This document shows positions 46,450 through 58,885 of a stretch of DNA of 64,000 bases, in pieces. Made by a program: the position numbers and the translations under genes. Every line of letters starts with the position of its first letter. Within the stretch, counting starts at the first letter, position 1. The DNA lies in the NCBI GenBank assembly GCA_963281155.1, contig CAUJLY010000002.1, positions 1,116,001-1,180,000 of the forward strand, given 5' to 3'. This DNA comes from Rhabditophanes sp. KR3021 (Eukaryota > Nematoda > Chromadorea > Rhabditida > Alloionematidae). The notes beneath the pieces were generated by a model, which did no database searches, was not told the origin of the DNA, and was given only the letters and a program-made list of their open reading frames with translations.

Positions 46450-48971
46450 TTATACAATGGATTGGACTTTCTTTTGGCACCAAATCGTGAAATTCTGGAC
46501 TGTATCATTGATGGCAGCCACCCAATTGTTCATGTCTTGGAGAGTATCTGGGGCGAATAACAAGCGAATCGTGACCATCTTTCCTTGATCCATTACAACA
46601 ACATGCATTTGGAGTGTATTTGGGAAGCAAGCTGCAAGATCAGTGATTGGACTAACTTTCCCTTTGCATGAATTTAAGTCAACGATGATGTGAGGTCTTT
46701 TGGTGTCTTCATCTTCGGGGTATTTCCAGAATGAGATGGTTGTTTCCACGAGGACACACCAATACCTATTCCAGGATGATAATTCCCCCACTGTTTGGTA
46801 AAGATTAAGGAAACCTTTCAAGACGTGATTTGTTTTTTCTTCTCCGAAACATTTCATTGAAAAGGCGATAGTTCTCTCCAATGGATAGACAGGACTTTCT
46901 AAATACAAATTCTTGCTTTGTTGGTTGACGTGAGAAATGTCAAACTTGAGAGTTCCGGCAATTTGAAAGCCAGGATCAATGACGCGTGCAACTTCGCCAG
47001 GAGAAGTAAATCCAGGCAGTGCAGTGTTCGAAGCAGCTGAAGCAGTCAATTTTTTAAAAGGAGTCATTGTCTTCATCTTTCCCTTCACATCCTTGCCTCC
47101 CTTGATCTCCCTCATCGTCTTAAGTGAATAAATCTCGACTGTAGCAACAAAGTTGATGGGCAAATTCTTGATTTGGAGGTAGTAAGGAAATTCAACAAAT
47201 CCATTTTTCAAGCCATTGTCACTAGACACTAATTGAGTATGGTTGACGGTTTCTCCAAACTTGACAAGGGCAATGAAGTAGTAAAGATGGCAGGATTGTT
47301 GCGACTTGATGTATGTTTCGATGAAGTCTCTGTTTAGCTTGAAGGCAATAGTAGAGATGGCAAGTGTTCCTCGTGGTTGCTTAGTTTGATAAGATGAGAC
47401 ACCAGTTTGGTGGATTTTCTCAAGCTCAAGAGACAAAGCACGTCTTCTTTCATTGGCAATTAACAGAGCCCTTTGCGCATCTACTTCTTCTCTGGAGCCT
47501 TTGAAGGTTGCTGTTTGGCGGCAATAAGCAATTGCTCTCGTCGATTGAGCTACCTGATCTTGCTGGATGGCAATAGATTTCTTGATTCTGTTCTTGGTGA
47601 ATTCAATATTGCTAAAATCATCTCCAATGGCCTCCACGATCGTTGACGATTCGCTATTAACACTCCCACTACAAAGGGAACTCGTCATGTTTTCTGAGGT
47701 AGGTTCAATAGTCATGTCCTTGCTCTCCTTCTCCAACTCCTTAGCCTTTTGACGATAGAATGAGATCGAGTGAACTAATTTCCGGTGTGGAGAATCAGTT
47801 TCTTCTACCTCGGCGGTGCGATCTTTGTTGTGAGTCTTTGGAGTAGTGAATTTGTTGAGCTCAGTGTTGATGTCTTCCATTAGAGAGGAGCCAGTGAAGA
47901 CTCCGCAAGGTGTTCTATAGTCCGAGAAGGGAGACATAACAGCTGACTTTTGATCCTTGATAAAGTTGAATTGATTGTCAATAAATCTGTCCTCGGAAGA
48001 TTGAGTAGCACCGAATTTAGGATAAGTACGAGTTGGAGTTGTGAAGTCAATTGTGTCTTTGGCTTCTTCGGCATCTTTGTCTTCATCTGTTTCCTCTTCT
48101 TCTTCCTCCGAAGGTTGTGAGTCGTCAAAAAGGTCAGACATAGAGCCACTGGCATTGAGACTGGTGTCTGTTTTAGTTGCTTTCATCGGTGGTCCGAGGG
48201 CTACTTCCGCTGCAACATCTTTCTTCCAAATAGGTTTGGGTCCATCAGTGTCCATTTGGTCCAAAGGAGCTTCAAATAATCTCTTAACAGTCGTCTTTTG
48301 GTCCAGAACCGAAATCTTATTATCAGGATGCAAGGGAGTTCCAGTACTAGATGAAGCCTCCCATCTCGACTTCAACGACTTAACAGAGTGGTTTTCTGGC
48401 ACAACGACTTCCGAATTTGTCAAATCCACCTTCTTAGACTTTCCATACAATAAAGTGGGGGATACAGCTCCTGGTCTCATTGATTTGACGGACGCAATTC
48501 CCGAAATCATCTTGACAGCGGCACTTTTTTTGTTCTCATCAACAGGAAACTCAAACATTTTGGCGATTCCTTTAGTTCTTGAGGTTCCGGAGGTAGTTTC
48601 GACAAAAGACGTCAAGTGGATTGATCTCCGGGGAGATTTTTTGATGTAATCTTCTTTAGACTTGACTTTTGCAGGTGGGGTATAATCAAAATTGTCATAC
48701 TTTTGTGATATCTCCGAAAAGCTATTGAGGACTGCTTTTTTGGGTGAGTCCAGGACTGGTGGAGCTGGAGCTTCCTTCTCCTTAAATCTCAAAGGCGCGG
48801 GGTAAGCTTTTGTGGAGGCAGTTAAAGTAGGAACGATGTTTTCCGTCGTTTCATCCATCTCCAGCTGCCTTAATCGGGCTCTTTCCAAGGCTTTCTAAAA
48901 GACCACCCTTATTATAGAAGGAGTTAGTTTGGTTATAAACGTACATGTGTAAAGTCTGGTGATTCTTCCAT
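46450..48971 (-). CDS. ani-1: Anillin
   Basis: Minus-strand exons 48971-48945 (MEESPDFTH) and 48894-46450 (823 aa). Anillin scaffolds actin, myosin, septins and RhoA at the cytokinetic ring. The N-terminal half is disordered and Ser/Lys-rich with an acidic run (DDSQPSEEEEEETDEDKD). The anillin homology domain spans about residues 495-700 (QRALLIANERRRALSLELEK, GTLAISTIAFKLNRDFIETY, CHLYYFIALVKFGETVNHTQ, PGFQIAGTLKFDISHVN). A C-terminal PH domain follows (LKGFLNLYQTVGELSSWNRY to LQDMNNWVAAINDTV). It is shorter than human anillin (about 1124 aa), mainly in the N-terminal part. The first exon is only nine codons. It shares a 330-bp divergent upstream region with the Ap4A hydrolase gene. Confidence 0.93.
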
Positions 48972-49301
48972 AATATTATTATTTTACAGCTAGCAGCTTC
49001 GTATCTTAAAATGAGAGAAGATTAATAAATTTGAATTAGTGGGATGAAAGAGATGGTGCGCGTGAACTAGTTTAAATCATCGAATGGCAAAGGAGAGAAG
49101 GGTGACACTGTTATAATGTCGATAAGTTAGAGTAAGTAATGGTTTATCTTCACGTTGTGAGTATTGTTTCGCGCCCCTGTATGTGAGTGGGTCTTGAGTT
49201 GATTGTTTGATGATTGGTGGAAGGTGTATTTGAAGAGAGGTTTGTTTGAGAATAGTTGTGTCACAATATTTTGAAAGGTTAAGTAAATATTCAAATTAGA
49301 A
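48972..49301. promoter_or_regulatory. Bidirectional upstream region, anillin / Ap4A hydrolase
   Basis: 330 bp between the start codons of divergent genes, so both promoters must lie here or be interleaved. It includes a GC-richer block at about 49045-49060 (GATGGTGCGCGTGAAC). No coding frame of note. Confidence 0.5.
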
Positions 49302-49771
49302 ATGTCCATCACCAAAGCTGCTGGTATTTTGGTTTATAGAAGAATCTCTGAAAAGATAGAGTATCTTTTGTTACAAGCATCCTACCCCCCACATCATTGG
49401 ACACCTCCCAAAGGTAATTTAGCTTTTTATAGTATAATCATCATCTTGTTTCAGGACACGTGGACCCAACTGACAAGGATGAATTTGAGGCTGCAATGCG
49501 GGAGACTAAGGAAGAGGCAAACATAGGTGGAGAGCAATTGGAAGTTGATCAAAATTACTCCCATCTTATGCAGTATGAGGTTAAAGGGAAACCCAAGACT
49601 ATCAAATACTGGATTGGAAAACTAAAAGATGGTTCGGTGGTGGAATTATCTCATGAGCACCAGAATCAAAAGTGGTGTGAATTGGCTGAAGCTTTAAAAG
49701 TCACAGACTACAAGGAGATGCAAATTCTTCTGGTAGAAGCAGAAGAATACATCCGAAACAACCACAAATAG
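49302..49771 (+). CDS. ndx-4: Bis(5'-nucleosyl)-tetraphosphatase (Ap4A hydrolase, NUDT2/NDX-4 type)
   Basis: Exons 49302-49413 and 49455-49771 (142 aa, normal for NUDT2), 41-nt intron splitting the Gly codon of PPKG|HVD. The enzyme hydrolyses diadenosine tetraphosphate to ATP and AMP, removing a stress-linked dinucleotide. The animal-type Nudix box is present: WTPPKGHVDPTDKDEFEAAM followed by RETKEEANI, with the metal-binding REXXEE glutamates intact. N-terminal AGILVYRR and C-terminal KWCELAEALK, corresponding to the adenine-stacking segment, complete the family signature. Acceptor AATTAG ends two bases before the ATG. Confidence 0.95.
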
Positions 49772-51124
49772 TCGGTGGAAAGATGAAGTTGACTGTTGCA
49801 CTTTTCGTGTAAATATAAAAATAGTAATAAACACTATCTTATTGTAAAATATATGCCCTTTCTAGTTAAATACATTTTTTCAAATATTGCTTGTGTTGAA
49901 TTGTATCTTTGAAATCATTGCTAGTGTATTACTATTGTCAACGAAAATTCCTCTTAAAATAGTGAAAATGTTATTTCTTAACACAAAACATTGTAATATA
50001 TCTAGATACAATATGTTATACCCTTAATGACAGCGATGCCTCCGATATTTCAAGCGATCACAAAAAGCAAGATAGTGCAACGTTGAATTTAGGTATAATA
50101 AATTGATGGAATTGCCATTTAAATCTCCATCAATTTTACTGCTTAGGAAAATGGTAACATTAATCATTTTCCATTATAGCTATTTTAGAAAGGATTCAAT
50201 AAACAAATTTATCCCTTCCATTTTTTAGATATGCATTATATTTTTTATTAATGAGGAAGCTAAACTATTAGGACTTTCTGATAAAAATTGTACCCAATGA
50301 GTTGAAATAAATACAAATGGCATCTGTTGTTTTCCAAGTGCAGTTTTAGACTTAAACTTGCAAATGACATTTTAAACATTTGGAAAATGGACTCAACGAT
50401 TTACTATCTTAAATAATTGTAATATTTTTTTACTGATTCATTTATAAAGCGTTTTGAAAATGATAAAATAAATTACTTTTGGCTTATTCAACGAACCTTA
50501 CCACAAAAATAATTTTTACACACCACTCATTCTTTATTTCATTTGGAATATTATGTAATAAATACAAGAAACTACTTAATTACATCTTTATTTGGTAGCA
50601 ACACTTTACATTGAAATAAATAACAAATAAAACACATTATTTATTGTTACTTGAAGGTTAAAGATGACTCCAGCTCCCTTCCGCCATCCTTAAAGCAAAG
50701 ATGGTGTACGTCAAAATGATTTAATCGTCTTCCTACATACTTGCATAGTATCCTTCAACGACAATTTGCAAACAAATCAACAATTTGGATTTATCTATGT
50801 ACTCTACTATCTTTTGACATCATCAAGGATTAAATCGCCTGTGTTCATTTGTTGTTGTTTTGCTAAAACACAACTGTTAATAACGAGTAACAAAAATGTG
50901 CTTACCATCTGGGTGTTAAACTTTGCCCTGTCAATTTATTGATAATACATATATTTATATTCCCAATGATAACACCAGGGTATGTCTCTTAGATTTACAT
51001 CGATTTTGCAAACTTATTTTTTGACGTTGCTTTTGATTGTTTGAGTAGTTTGTTGCGTGTATTGATATGTTATTTAGGTTGTTTTAAAGGACTTAATTAT
51101 TATTTGACATTTTCAGAATCAAAC
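49772..51124. other. Intergenic, no supported gene
   Basis: About 1.35 kb of AT-rich sequence after the Ap4A hydrolase 3'UTR. No open frame or RNA motif recognised. The right end carries the SUCLA2 leader with TTTCAG at 51111-51116. Confidence 0.55.
51115..51116 (+). promoter_or_regulatory. Candidate trans-splice acceptor of the SUCLA2 gene
   Basis: TTTGACATTTTCAG ends 8 nt before the ATG; consensus nematode-style acceptor with no upstream exon visible. Confidence 0.55.
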
Positions 51125-52477
51125 ATGTTTGCTAAGCAAGTTGCTTCTCGGATTTTGAGCGGAGCTCCAAAGGTAAATATTTAACTTATATGGAGTTGTG
51201 TTGACCGACTATTTTAGATGCTCGTTCAAAATAGAACTATGATGTTGCAGGAACACCATGCTATGAAATTACTCCAGGACAACAACATCACTGTTCCAGA
51301 ATTTGGAGTCGCTCGTACTGGTGACGAAGCATACGAATTAACAAAGAAATTAGGAGGAAAAGATGCCGTCATCAAGGCCCAAGTTTTAGCTGGAGGTAGA
51401 GGGAAGGGGAAATTTGACTCAGGATTACAAGGTGGCGTCCATATCGTGTTTTCGGGACAGGAGGCAAAAGACAAAGCCAGCAAGATGATCGGCTTCAAGC
51501 TAGTCACAAAGCAAACTGGATCAGGCGGAAAAGCATGCGATGCTGTGATGGTTGCCAAACGCATGTTTACCAGACGTGAATATTATTTTTCAATCACACT
51601 TGATCGCATGACTTCCGGCCCCGTCTTGATCGGCTCATCACGAGGAGGTGTCAATATTGAGGAAGTTGCTGAGTCTGAACCAGAAGCTATTGTCACTTTG
51701 CCAATAAATATCAAGACAGGAATCAACAAGGCTGAGTTGAGTGATTTCATTGAGAAAATGGGATTCAAGGCTAATTGCAAGGATCAAGCTTACAAATTGG
51801 TTGAAAACTTGTATAATGTCTTCTGCAAGAGCGATGCTACTCTCCTCGAAATCAACCCAATGGCCGAAGATGTCGATGGAAATGTGTTGTGCATGGATTG
51901 CAAGTTCGTCCTCGATGACAACGCTGACTACAAACAAAAAGCCCTCTTTGCCCTTAAAGACACAGCCCAAGAAGATCCTCTCGAAGTGAGAGCTGCCAAG
52001 TCCAACCTCAACTACATCAATTTAGATGGAAATATCGGATGTATGGTGAACGGAGCCGGTCTCGCCATGGCCACAATGGACATCATCAAACTCCACGGTG
52101 GAGACCCAGCTAACTTCCTCGATGTCGGTGGTGGCGCCACAGTCGAACAAGTAACTGAAGCTTTCAAGATCATCACAGCCGATCGCACTAAGGTCAACGC
52201 AATTTTGGTGAATATCTTCGGAGGGATCATGAGATGTGACGTCATCGCACAGGGCATCATCAAGGCTGTCCAAGAACTAAAAATCAAGCTGCCAATCGTG
52301 GTTAGACTCCAAGGAACGAGAGTCGATGATGCCAAGGCTTTGATCGCAAACTCTGGGCTCAAAATTCTAGCTTGTGACAATTTGGATGAAGCAGCCAAAA
52401 TGATTGTTAAGCTCTCTGATATCGTCCAATTGGCTAAAGATGCCTCATTGGATGTTTCTTTTGAACTTAGTATTTAA
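51125..52477 (+). CDS. Succinyl-CoA ligase, ADP-forming, beta subunit (SUCLA2)
   Basis: Exons 51125-51172 and 51218-52477 (435 aa). It is a mitochondrial matrix TCA-cycle enzyme: succinyl-CoA + ADP + Pi to succinate + ATP + CoA, as a dimer with the alpha subunit. Exon 1 encodes the start of a presequence ([16 protein letters not shown]). The ATP-grasp region has [20 protein letters not shown] and [12 protein letters not shown]; the ligase domain has [36 protein letters not shown] and [17 protein letters not shown]. It is called ADP-forming rather than GTP-forming because long stretches ([49 protein letters not shown]) follow SUCLA2 rather than SUCLG2. Poly(A) AATAAA lies about 50 nt after the stop. 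The next gene converges at 120 bp. Confidence 0.97.
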
Positions 52478-52597
52478 GAAGAATGCTTTTTTTAGAATTA
52501 TATGGTGATTTAAATAGCTAACACAAATAAATTTATTAAAATTAAACTTCCTTATTTAAATTGTATTAAGTGCATCAGAAATGAAAATGTGGTGGTT

Positions 52598-52924
52598 TCA
52601 GTTAAATTCATCTAAAATCATAAGATAAATCATGATGACGGCAAGAATTAAAAGGACTCCAACCACAAGAAGGTAAATAGTGATGCAAGTATCAAAAAAG
52701 GTGTGAATTTTGGTGATGATTTTGCGCTTAAAGTCACGGTCAAAAATTAAACGGTGATCATTAAGGTATTCTTCCTTGACAGTGAATATGTTCCGCCAGA
52801 TATTTGAATCTGAAATATTATTTTAATCACAATTAATTAAAGACTTACATTTGTCGGCATCTCCTTTTGCGTATCTATCAAGAATTTCCTTATCTATGAC
52901 GATTACTTCTTCATGACTCTCCAT
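52598..52924 (-). CDS. Small tail-anchored-like membrane protein
   Basis: Minus-strand exons 52924-52849 and 52809-52598 (95 aa), 39-nt intron with a consensus GTAAGT donor and TTTCAG acceptor; the split codon gives Tyr. The N-terminal about 60 residues are charged (MESHEEVIVIDKEILDRYAK, then NDHRLIFDRDFKRKIITKIH). One long hydrophobic helix follows (TIYLLVVGVLLILAVIMIYL) and five polar residues end the chain (MILDEFN). A C-terminal helix with a cytosolic domain is the tail-anchored topology. Acceptor-like ACTTAG (AG 52944-52945) lies 19 nt before the ATG. Family not recognised. The splice structure and convergent 3' end make it a credible gene. Confidence 0.68.
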
Positions 52925-53480
52925 TTGTAATAAAAAGTATGATCTAAGTAATTGAAATGTAAAATCAAATTTCGAATAACTAAATCATACTTTGAATATC
53001 TAAATTACAAAGTTTAAAATCAAATTTACATATATATAAATTAAACACAATAAATAATTAAAATTTTTAGATCTTATTATTAAGATACATTACTTACCTA
53101 CTATTAATTCTGTAAATTAGTCTAGAACGCAGTTTTTGCAAATTTTGTATATGTCTCGTACGGTCGACAGAAAAGAGATATTAAAAATCTGTTTGATGAT
53201 TTAGGAAGATAACTAGCATGTCTTTTGGTAAAAACTATATTTGGATAAACTTCATTCTGCCCCCGTGGGAGAATGCAAATAATGATATGCCAAAAAGACA
53301 TATTGTGGCAAAGCTACAACTTCATCTAGTTACCAAAAATTTAAATCAAATGAATATTAATTTACAGTATTAAGTTAAACAAACACAATAAATTATCCTT
53401 TATTTTTACATCTTTCTGCAAATGGTAAGTGCTTATTAATATCAAGTCATATTTATGATTAGTTCTTTGCATTTGAGTAC
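52925..53480. other. Intergenic, no supported gene
   Basis: AT-rich. Around 52943-53030 a phrase of the type AAATGTAAAATCAAATTT recurs as AAGTTTAAAATCAAATTT, a weak local duplication. Nothing else supported. Confidence 0.5.
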
Positions 53481-54567
53481 CTAAACGGCAATTCTTGCCC
53501 CATTTTGATAGACGTATTCAAAGAAATTCCTAGGTTTTAGGAGAGACATCACATCTGAGTGAGACTCAAATTGAGTCGGGAGGTATTTGAAGGTTTGGTT
53601 CTTGTATCTCCAGTTAATATTTGCTAGAAACAATTGATTACTTATTATCAAAAACACACTTACTCGAAGAATTTCTTCTACAAAACGTAATCAAAGTGTT
53701 ATAAGCATGGTTTTGATACTCCTCAACCGTGTACTTAAGCCAAGCAACTTTCTTAATCAGCCCACATCGACCAAACCAATAAATCGAACTATTCGACAAA
53801 ATTTCCTTTCCTGCCAACTTTCCATCCACAAAATCCTTGCTTGTCATCTTGTAAAAGACATCTCCCATTTTTGTCGAAAGAAATGAGTTGACTTGGAATT
53901 GTCTGGACATGAGTATCACCATTAATCTTTTCAATTTTGCTGAGTCTGGCTTTAGTTATTGTGATGAAGTTGCTGAAACAATCTTCGTAGAATAGCGCTG
54001 TTCTTTGTGGGTAGGTGCGTGCATAGTAGGCCTTGATCTGAGTATGCAATGGATGTCTTGTGCCATTCGGATTAATGTGGAGAACGTGTTTGAGTTGATC
54101 AGTAGTTAAGGTAGGCAACGTATCGAGATTCCCAGCTTTTTTGTATTCTTCTACGAGATATATAGAAGTAATTGGCGTAGTTTTCTTTTTGAGAAGGTCG
54201 CTTGGCTCTTTGAGGGCGTGTCCTAAACTTTGAAAACTGGCGTAATTGTTGATGGCTGGACCAGGTTTGGAAGCATCTGGACCAAGGTTGCAAGTATTAA
54301 CTTGAAGGTACTGGTTTTTAGAAGTTGAGTCAGTTGGTTTTCTAGGAATCTCCGGAACTGGTTGATAGTTAGGCAGAGGTTGATAATTTGGCTGCGGTTG
54401 TTGCACAGTCGATGGCGTAACGGCATTGTTTCGATTCACACTCTTAGAAACTTCATCCAGTGGTTGATAATTTAGCCGAGTAGCAGGAGTAATCTTAGTT
54501 TACCACCAACCATCGGCAAGGGCTGACAATTTTGTCGATTTTCCACAATCGGAACATCAGCCACCAT
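53481..54567 (-). CDS. Unknown protein; gene model needs two internal frame changes
   Basis: The last exon is clear: donor TTCGA|GTAAG at 53664 joins 53623-53481 (TNINWRYKNQTFKYLP to ARIAV, stop). Upstream, three frames must be joined. The 5' part starts at ATG 54567 (MVADVPIVENRQNCQPLPMV). The middle frame is open from 54499 to 53789 (with repeated NYQPL/PNYQPV motifs, YLVEEYKKAGNLDTLPTLTT and CFSNFITITKARLSKIEKIN). The third frame is open from about 53955 to 53664 (LSTKMGDVFYKMTSKDFVDG, SIYWFGRCGLIKKVAWLKYT). Possible introns are about 137 nt (ATGGTTGGTG|GTAAAC to CAACCAG|TT) and 109 nt (AATG|GTGATA to TTGGCAG|GA). Sequence indels or decay are alternatives. No family recognised; the N-terminus is Pro/Gln-rich and the rest globular. 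Confidence 0.5.
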
Positions 54568-55149
54568 GTTGGCAATGTTTCCAAAACAAACATAAATTTA
54601 AATATAATAATAATTTTACACAAAATATAAAAGAGATTTTGATAAACAAAAAATTATTAATTAAAAAGGCAGCTAAACATATAAATTGTTTGTTTTTAGT
54701 TTTAAAAATAAGTTTGAAGACTCTCGAAGATTGTTGCTCATGATATCCAACCACCAAGTTTTGTGAAGTCTTCAACTCAAAAGGAAACAAAATTATTAAG
54801 TGTCATCACTTTGCTAACTTACTTCTGAAAGATCACAAAAGTGTTTAAAACAACTGATACACCCCAAGAGGTTGTTCTTTATTATACTATTCCCCTGTTA
54901 ATCAGATGGGTCTCAATGCTTCTAATTAGAATGCCAAATTTCTCCAAACTACTTGGATAACCATCACGACTACCAGAGTTTGGCATAATCATTAGTTAAG
55001 TTGTTACATAAGAAATTACAACAATACAATATGTCTAGAATTGATTTAAGAAATTTCAAATGGTAAACATCCTCCTTGAAGATTCAAATGAATGATTTAG
55101 CTTTTTATTATACGTACATTCGATAAGATACTACAATTATTTAACTTAA
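54568..55149. other. Intergenic, no supported gene
   Basis: AT-rich NOMO 3'UTR and upstream region of the preceding unknown gene. The minus-strand open frame at 54557-54790 lacks start and splice context and overlaps the first ATG of that gene. Confidence 0.5.
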
Positions 55150-58100
55150 TTAAAACTTCTCCTTCAATTTCCTCTTCAGAACCATCGCTTCATAAGAATG
55201 TTCAGACATCAAAAACAGTTTGATCTCATAATAAATACCAATAAAAAACCTTTGAAAGGTTCTAGTAATTTTGTTATAAAAGAAAGCAATAATGCAAGTG
55301 GATGTAAATAGGAGACCGAGATAATTTTCAAAAGTCATTTTGCGTACATCTTTGCTTTTTACTGGAAATATTTGAAGTTTGTAGGATTGGAATTGAGCAT
55401 TTGCAACAAAATGAATTGGATTGGATTTGAATTTTGTTTTTAAGTCAGACAAATGAGCTACCTTTACTGTGTACGTTTGATTGTCTAGTGGATATTGGGA
55501 AAGATGCAAAGTCTTCCTGTCTATTCCCAAGACATGTTTTCCAATTTTTTCATTTCCTCTGTAGATAGCAATGAAGGTACTGCTAGGTTTAGGCATGCCA
55601 ACGAATTCCAACTCAACAAGTATATCTAATTCAGAAGTAAACTGACTGACATAAAATTTAGTGTTTTCAATAAATGAATCTTTGATCAAAATTTCAAAAG
55701 ATGAAGGATACGCGGTGATTTTGTGTTGGTCAGAATCAACTAAAGTTAACTTGTAAAGACAATTCGAATGCAGCCCAGCAATTCTATAGTTTCCTTTATC
55801 ATCAGAAATACCTTCTTCCTGAAAACCGTTACAGCCCTTGCTAAAAGCACTGACTTTTATGCCACTCGCTGCAACTCCATTAATAAATGAAATTTTGCCA
55901 TAATTGCTAAAGGAAACTTGTTTTCCATAAATAACTATCTCAGAATCAGTTTCATCACTTATCTTAACCTGATAAACATCTTCTTCAAATTTATATTCCT
56001 GCAAGAATGGTGTACAAAAGTAGACTCCGCCAGCTAAATCGAAAAGAGTAATAGTACCTGATTCGTTAATGAAGGTGTTTTTGCGATAATCATTTAATCC
56101 GGAAAGAGAGATTAATGAGTTGCCTAAATGTTTGCTTGTATATCGGTCTTTAATTGTAATTGTTAATGAGGAAAGTTTGATTGCTTTGTAATTGTAGGTG
56201 CCTATTTTTTCAAATTTATAGCCTTCTTTAAATAGTGTTATGTTGATTTCACTGACATTCCTAATTGGACCTATCGTGAATTGACCTCCCACGTCTGAGT
56301 GTGCTGCTTCTTTACCATCACTATTAAATACTTGGACCCCTTCAATTGATGGTGTAACGGATCCATTGACATAAAAAGCTCTATCCACAACCAAAACAAC
56401 CTTATTCTTTTCACAATTTTTGTTTAAAATCAAATCCGACGATTTGGTGTCAAATATAATGTTTTTCGAATGCGATTCAATTTGCATTACATTCCAAATA
56501 GAATCATAAGGTATTTCAGCTTCAAAAGCATGATTACTGTTCTTATCAACAACAGCAACAATCGGATAATCTTCATTTTTTCCTCTAATAATAAAATTAA
56601 TTGGTTCAGTCCATACAAAGTTGTTCAATTTGATACTTCCTTTGACAATTATCTTGTCGATAGCTAAAACTTGTTTATTAGGAATAGATGTGTCAAGGAT
56701 TGGATTAGTTAAACGATAGCAACTATCAGTAACAACCATATACTGCCCACTCTCCATCACGCACTCTTCTCTTTCTTCAAACGCTTCCACAAATCTTGTC
56801 ACATACTCAGCCTTTTTCTCCACATGCGTAAGCGTAAAACTAGATGATATAGGAGCCTCAAACCTTAATTTAAATCCCGTCTGAATCATTTTCACTGTAT
56901 TTTCCTTCTTGTCCAAGATCCTTACATTAACTTCCTTATTTTCCCAACACTTCAAACCACCATCCAAAACACTAACTTTGTAAAATCCAGGCGTTAAACT
57001 TCCAAACAAAGCTTCCTTTTTGTTACTTAAAGGTAATATCTTGACATTTCCATTAGGATACTTCAAGTTAACTTCTATACTGTTACAATCTTCCAAACAA
57101 ATAACTTTCACTTTTAGCAAAGCCTGAAATTGAAGAAATTGAATATTTGTAACAGGAACGTCCACAACATTAACAACGTGTTCATTAGGTTTAAGGTGAA
57201 ATTGTTTATTCTTAACCACGATGGCATAAACGGCTGGAACGGCATAATAACAAAAGGAGCCATCTGATTCTGATTGTATGGTTTCTTCTATATCCCATTT
57301 TTTATTACGAATCAAAATGTCAAATATTGTTGCTTGCGAACCATTTTCAAGTGTAATTTGCCCACACACTTCAATCTTTGCTGCGGTGATGTTTGGCAAT
57401 GCTCGGACTGTGCTTTTTAAATCTACTTTGATCCCATTGAACATGTAACCTTTCTTTTCAGCTGTTAGGATATGCTTACCCTCTTCAACGCCGTTCCAGA
57501 TGAAGAATCCGTTTTTAGAGGAAGTAGCTATGACATTTCCTTTTACGAAAATTTTGACATTCTCAATTCCACTTTCTGAAGCAACTACTTGTCCTTTGAT
57601 TTGAAAACCTTTGATTTTAAAGGAAACTGCTACATCTTCTTGTTTGAGGTGGACGTTCATAAAAGGTGGTTCAAAAATTGAACTTGAATCTATCATTTTT
57701 GAAGTTACTACATAATGGCCTGGACTAAGACATTTGAATTCAAATTTGTCGTGGATACTTTTGACTAAGGTACATGAATTTTCATCTAGATCTGATTTGA
57801 AGATTCCTTTTTGACAGGAAATAGGTTCGGTCTTGGTGTGAGAACTAATACTTACTCTGGCGTCAAATGGATTAAGATTTGTGGTTTCTCCTATTGATGC
57901 TGTCAGAGTATGGCCGGTAACTTCGAAGGAAGACCCCTCGATAGCTTGGTCCTTGACAATAATATCAATTGAATCCTGTTGAATGCAATGTTCTTTACCA
58001 TCTACAACCTGAACAACGTAATTTCCTGGAACAGCAATAAAAGAATATTCCCCATTTGCATTGACGTCTGCCTCCACTTTAGTCACTTCATTACCCAATC

Positions 58101-58547
58101 TAACACCAATTCGGTCTTTTCCATCATAATTTTTGATTACTCCCTTCACCCAATACCCAATAGCCTCGAAATCGACTTCCTTACTCTGATCATTATTCCA
58201 TTTTTCATCAAAATGAACTACATAACTCGCTACGTCAAACTGCAACCCATTCAATGCATGAACTTGTAAAATATACTTTCCAATATTATAAACAGGAATA
58301 GTGTAATAACCAGTACTAGCAACCAGCCTTGCCGTATCCTTATAATAGCCACCTTCACTCAATAAAATAATCTAAACCCATCAACTAAACTACTAAAACC
58401 CAAACTTACCTCAACCTTTGTCCTATCAATATCAAAAGAAGATTTAACATTTCCAGAAATAATAAAAGGAACTCCCTCAACCAAGGAAACTCCCAATAGT
58501 AAAACAAAAAAAGGTAATATCATAATATGGCACGCCACACAATTCAA
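55150..58547 (-). CDS. nra-4: NOMO (Nodal modulator; nicalin partner, NRA-4 family)
   Basis: Minus-strand exons 58547-58410 and 58371-55150 (1119 aa; human NOMO about 1222), 38-nt intron. NOMO is a type I ER membrane glycoprotein with a stack of Ig/carboxypeptidase-regulatory-like beta-sandwiches. It acts with nicalin and TMEM147 in the ER multipass translocon and, in worms, in receptor assembly. A signal peptide (IMILPFFVLLLGVSLVEG) precedes the start of the ectodomain (FIISGNVKSSFDID). NOMO-type blades follow: TGYYTIPVYNIGKYILQVHA, GEYSFIAVPGNYVVQVVDGK, GNYRIAGLHSNCLYKLTLVD. The C-terminal helix YLGLLFTSTCIIAFFYNKI is followed by a basic cytosolic tail ending KRKLKEKF. Either Met1 or the Met at 58523 could start; both give a signal peptide. 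Confidence 0.92.
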
Positions 58548-58885
58548 TCAAACATAAATATATCCAAATACCAAATGCATAAAGCCCTCGTTACAAGACA
58601 TAAGCTAAGAGACAGCTGCGCATGTAAGGCAGCTATGGATGTAATTCGAGAGAAAAAGACATCATGGCAGACTTAATGATTCACGGCATAAATAGTCAGT
58701 CTATTATGAAATAACAAATAAAAGGGAGTTTAATTAAAGATAAGCAAATTACATAAGCTTTTATTCATAATATAGAGAGTTTTTATTTTCAAATAAATAT
58801 TTTTTATCAAACTTCTTCTTTAAAAGAAAGTCCTCTTAAACTTTCTTTCCTTCCAAACAATAATATGCTTTGTCATTCATCAAAT
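58548..58885. other. Intergenic between TFG and NOMO
   Basis: About 340 bp between two genes on the same strand, containing the TFG 3'UTR (TTTATT near 58757) and the NOMO promoter or leader. No gene. Confidence 0.55.

Noticed and set aside
53789..54567. Outright pseudogene call for the gene with shifting frames
   Set aside because: Two ordinary-length introns can restore the frame, and the final exon junction is intact, so decay is not proven.
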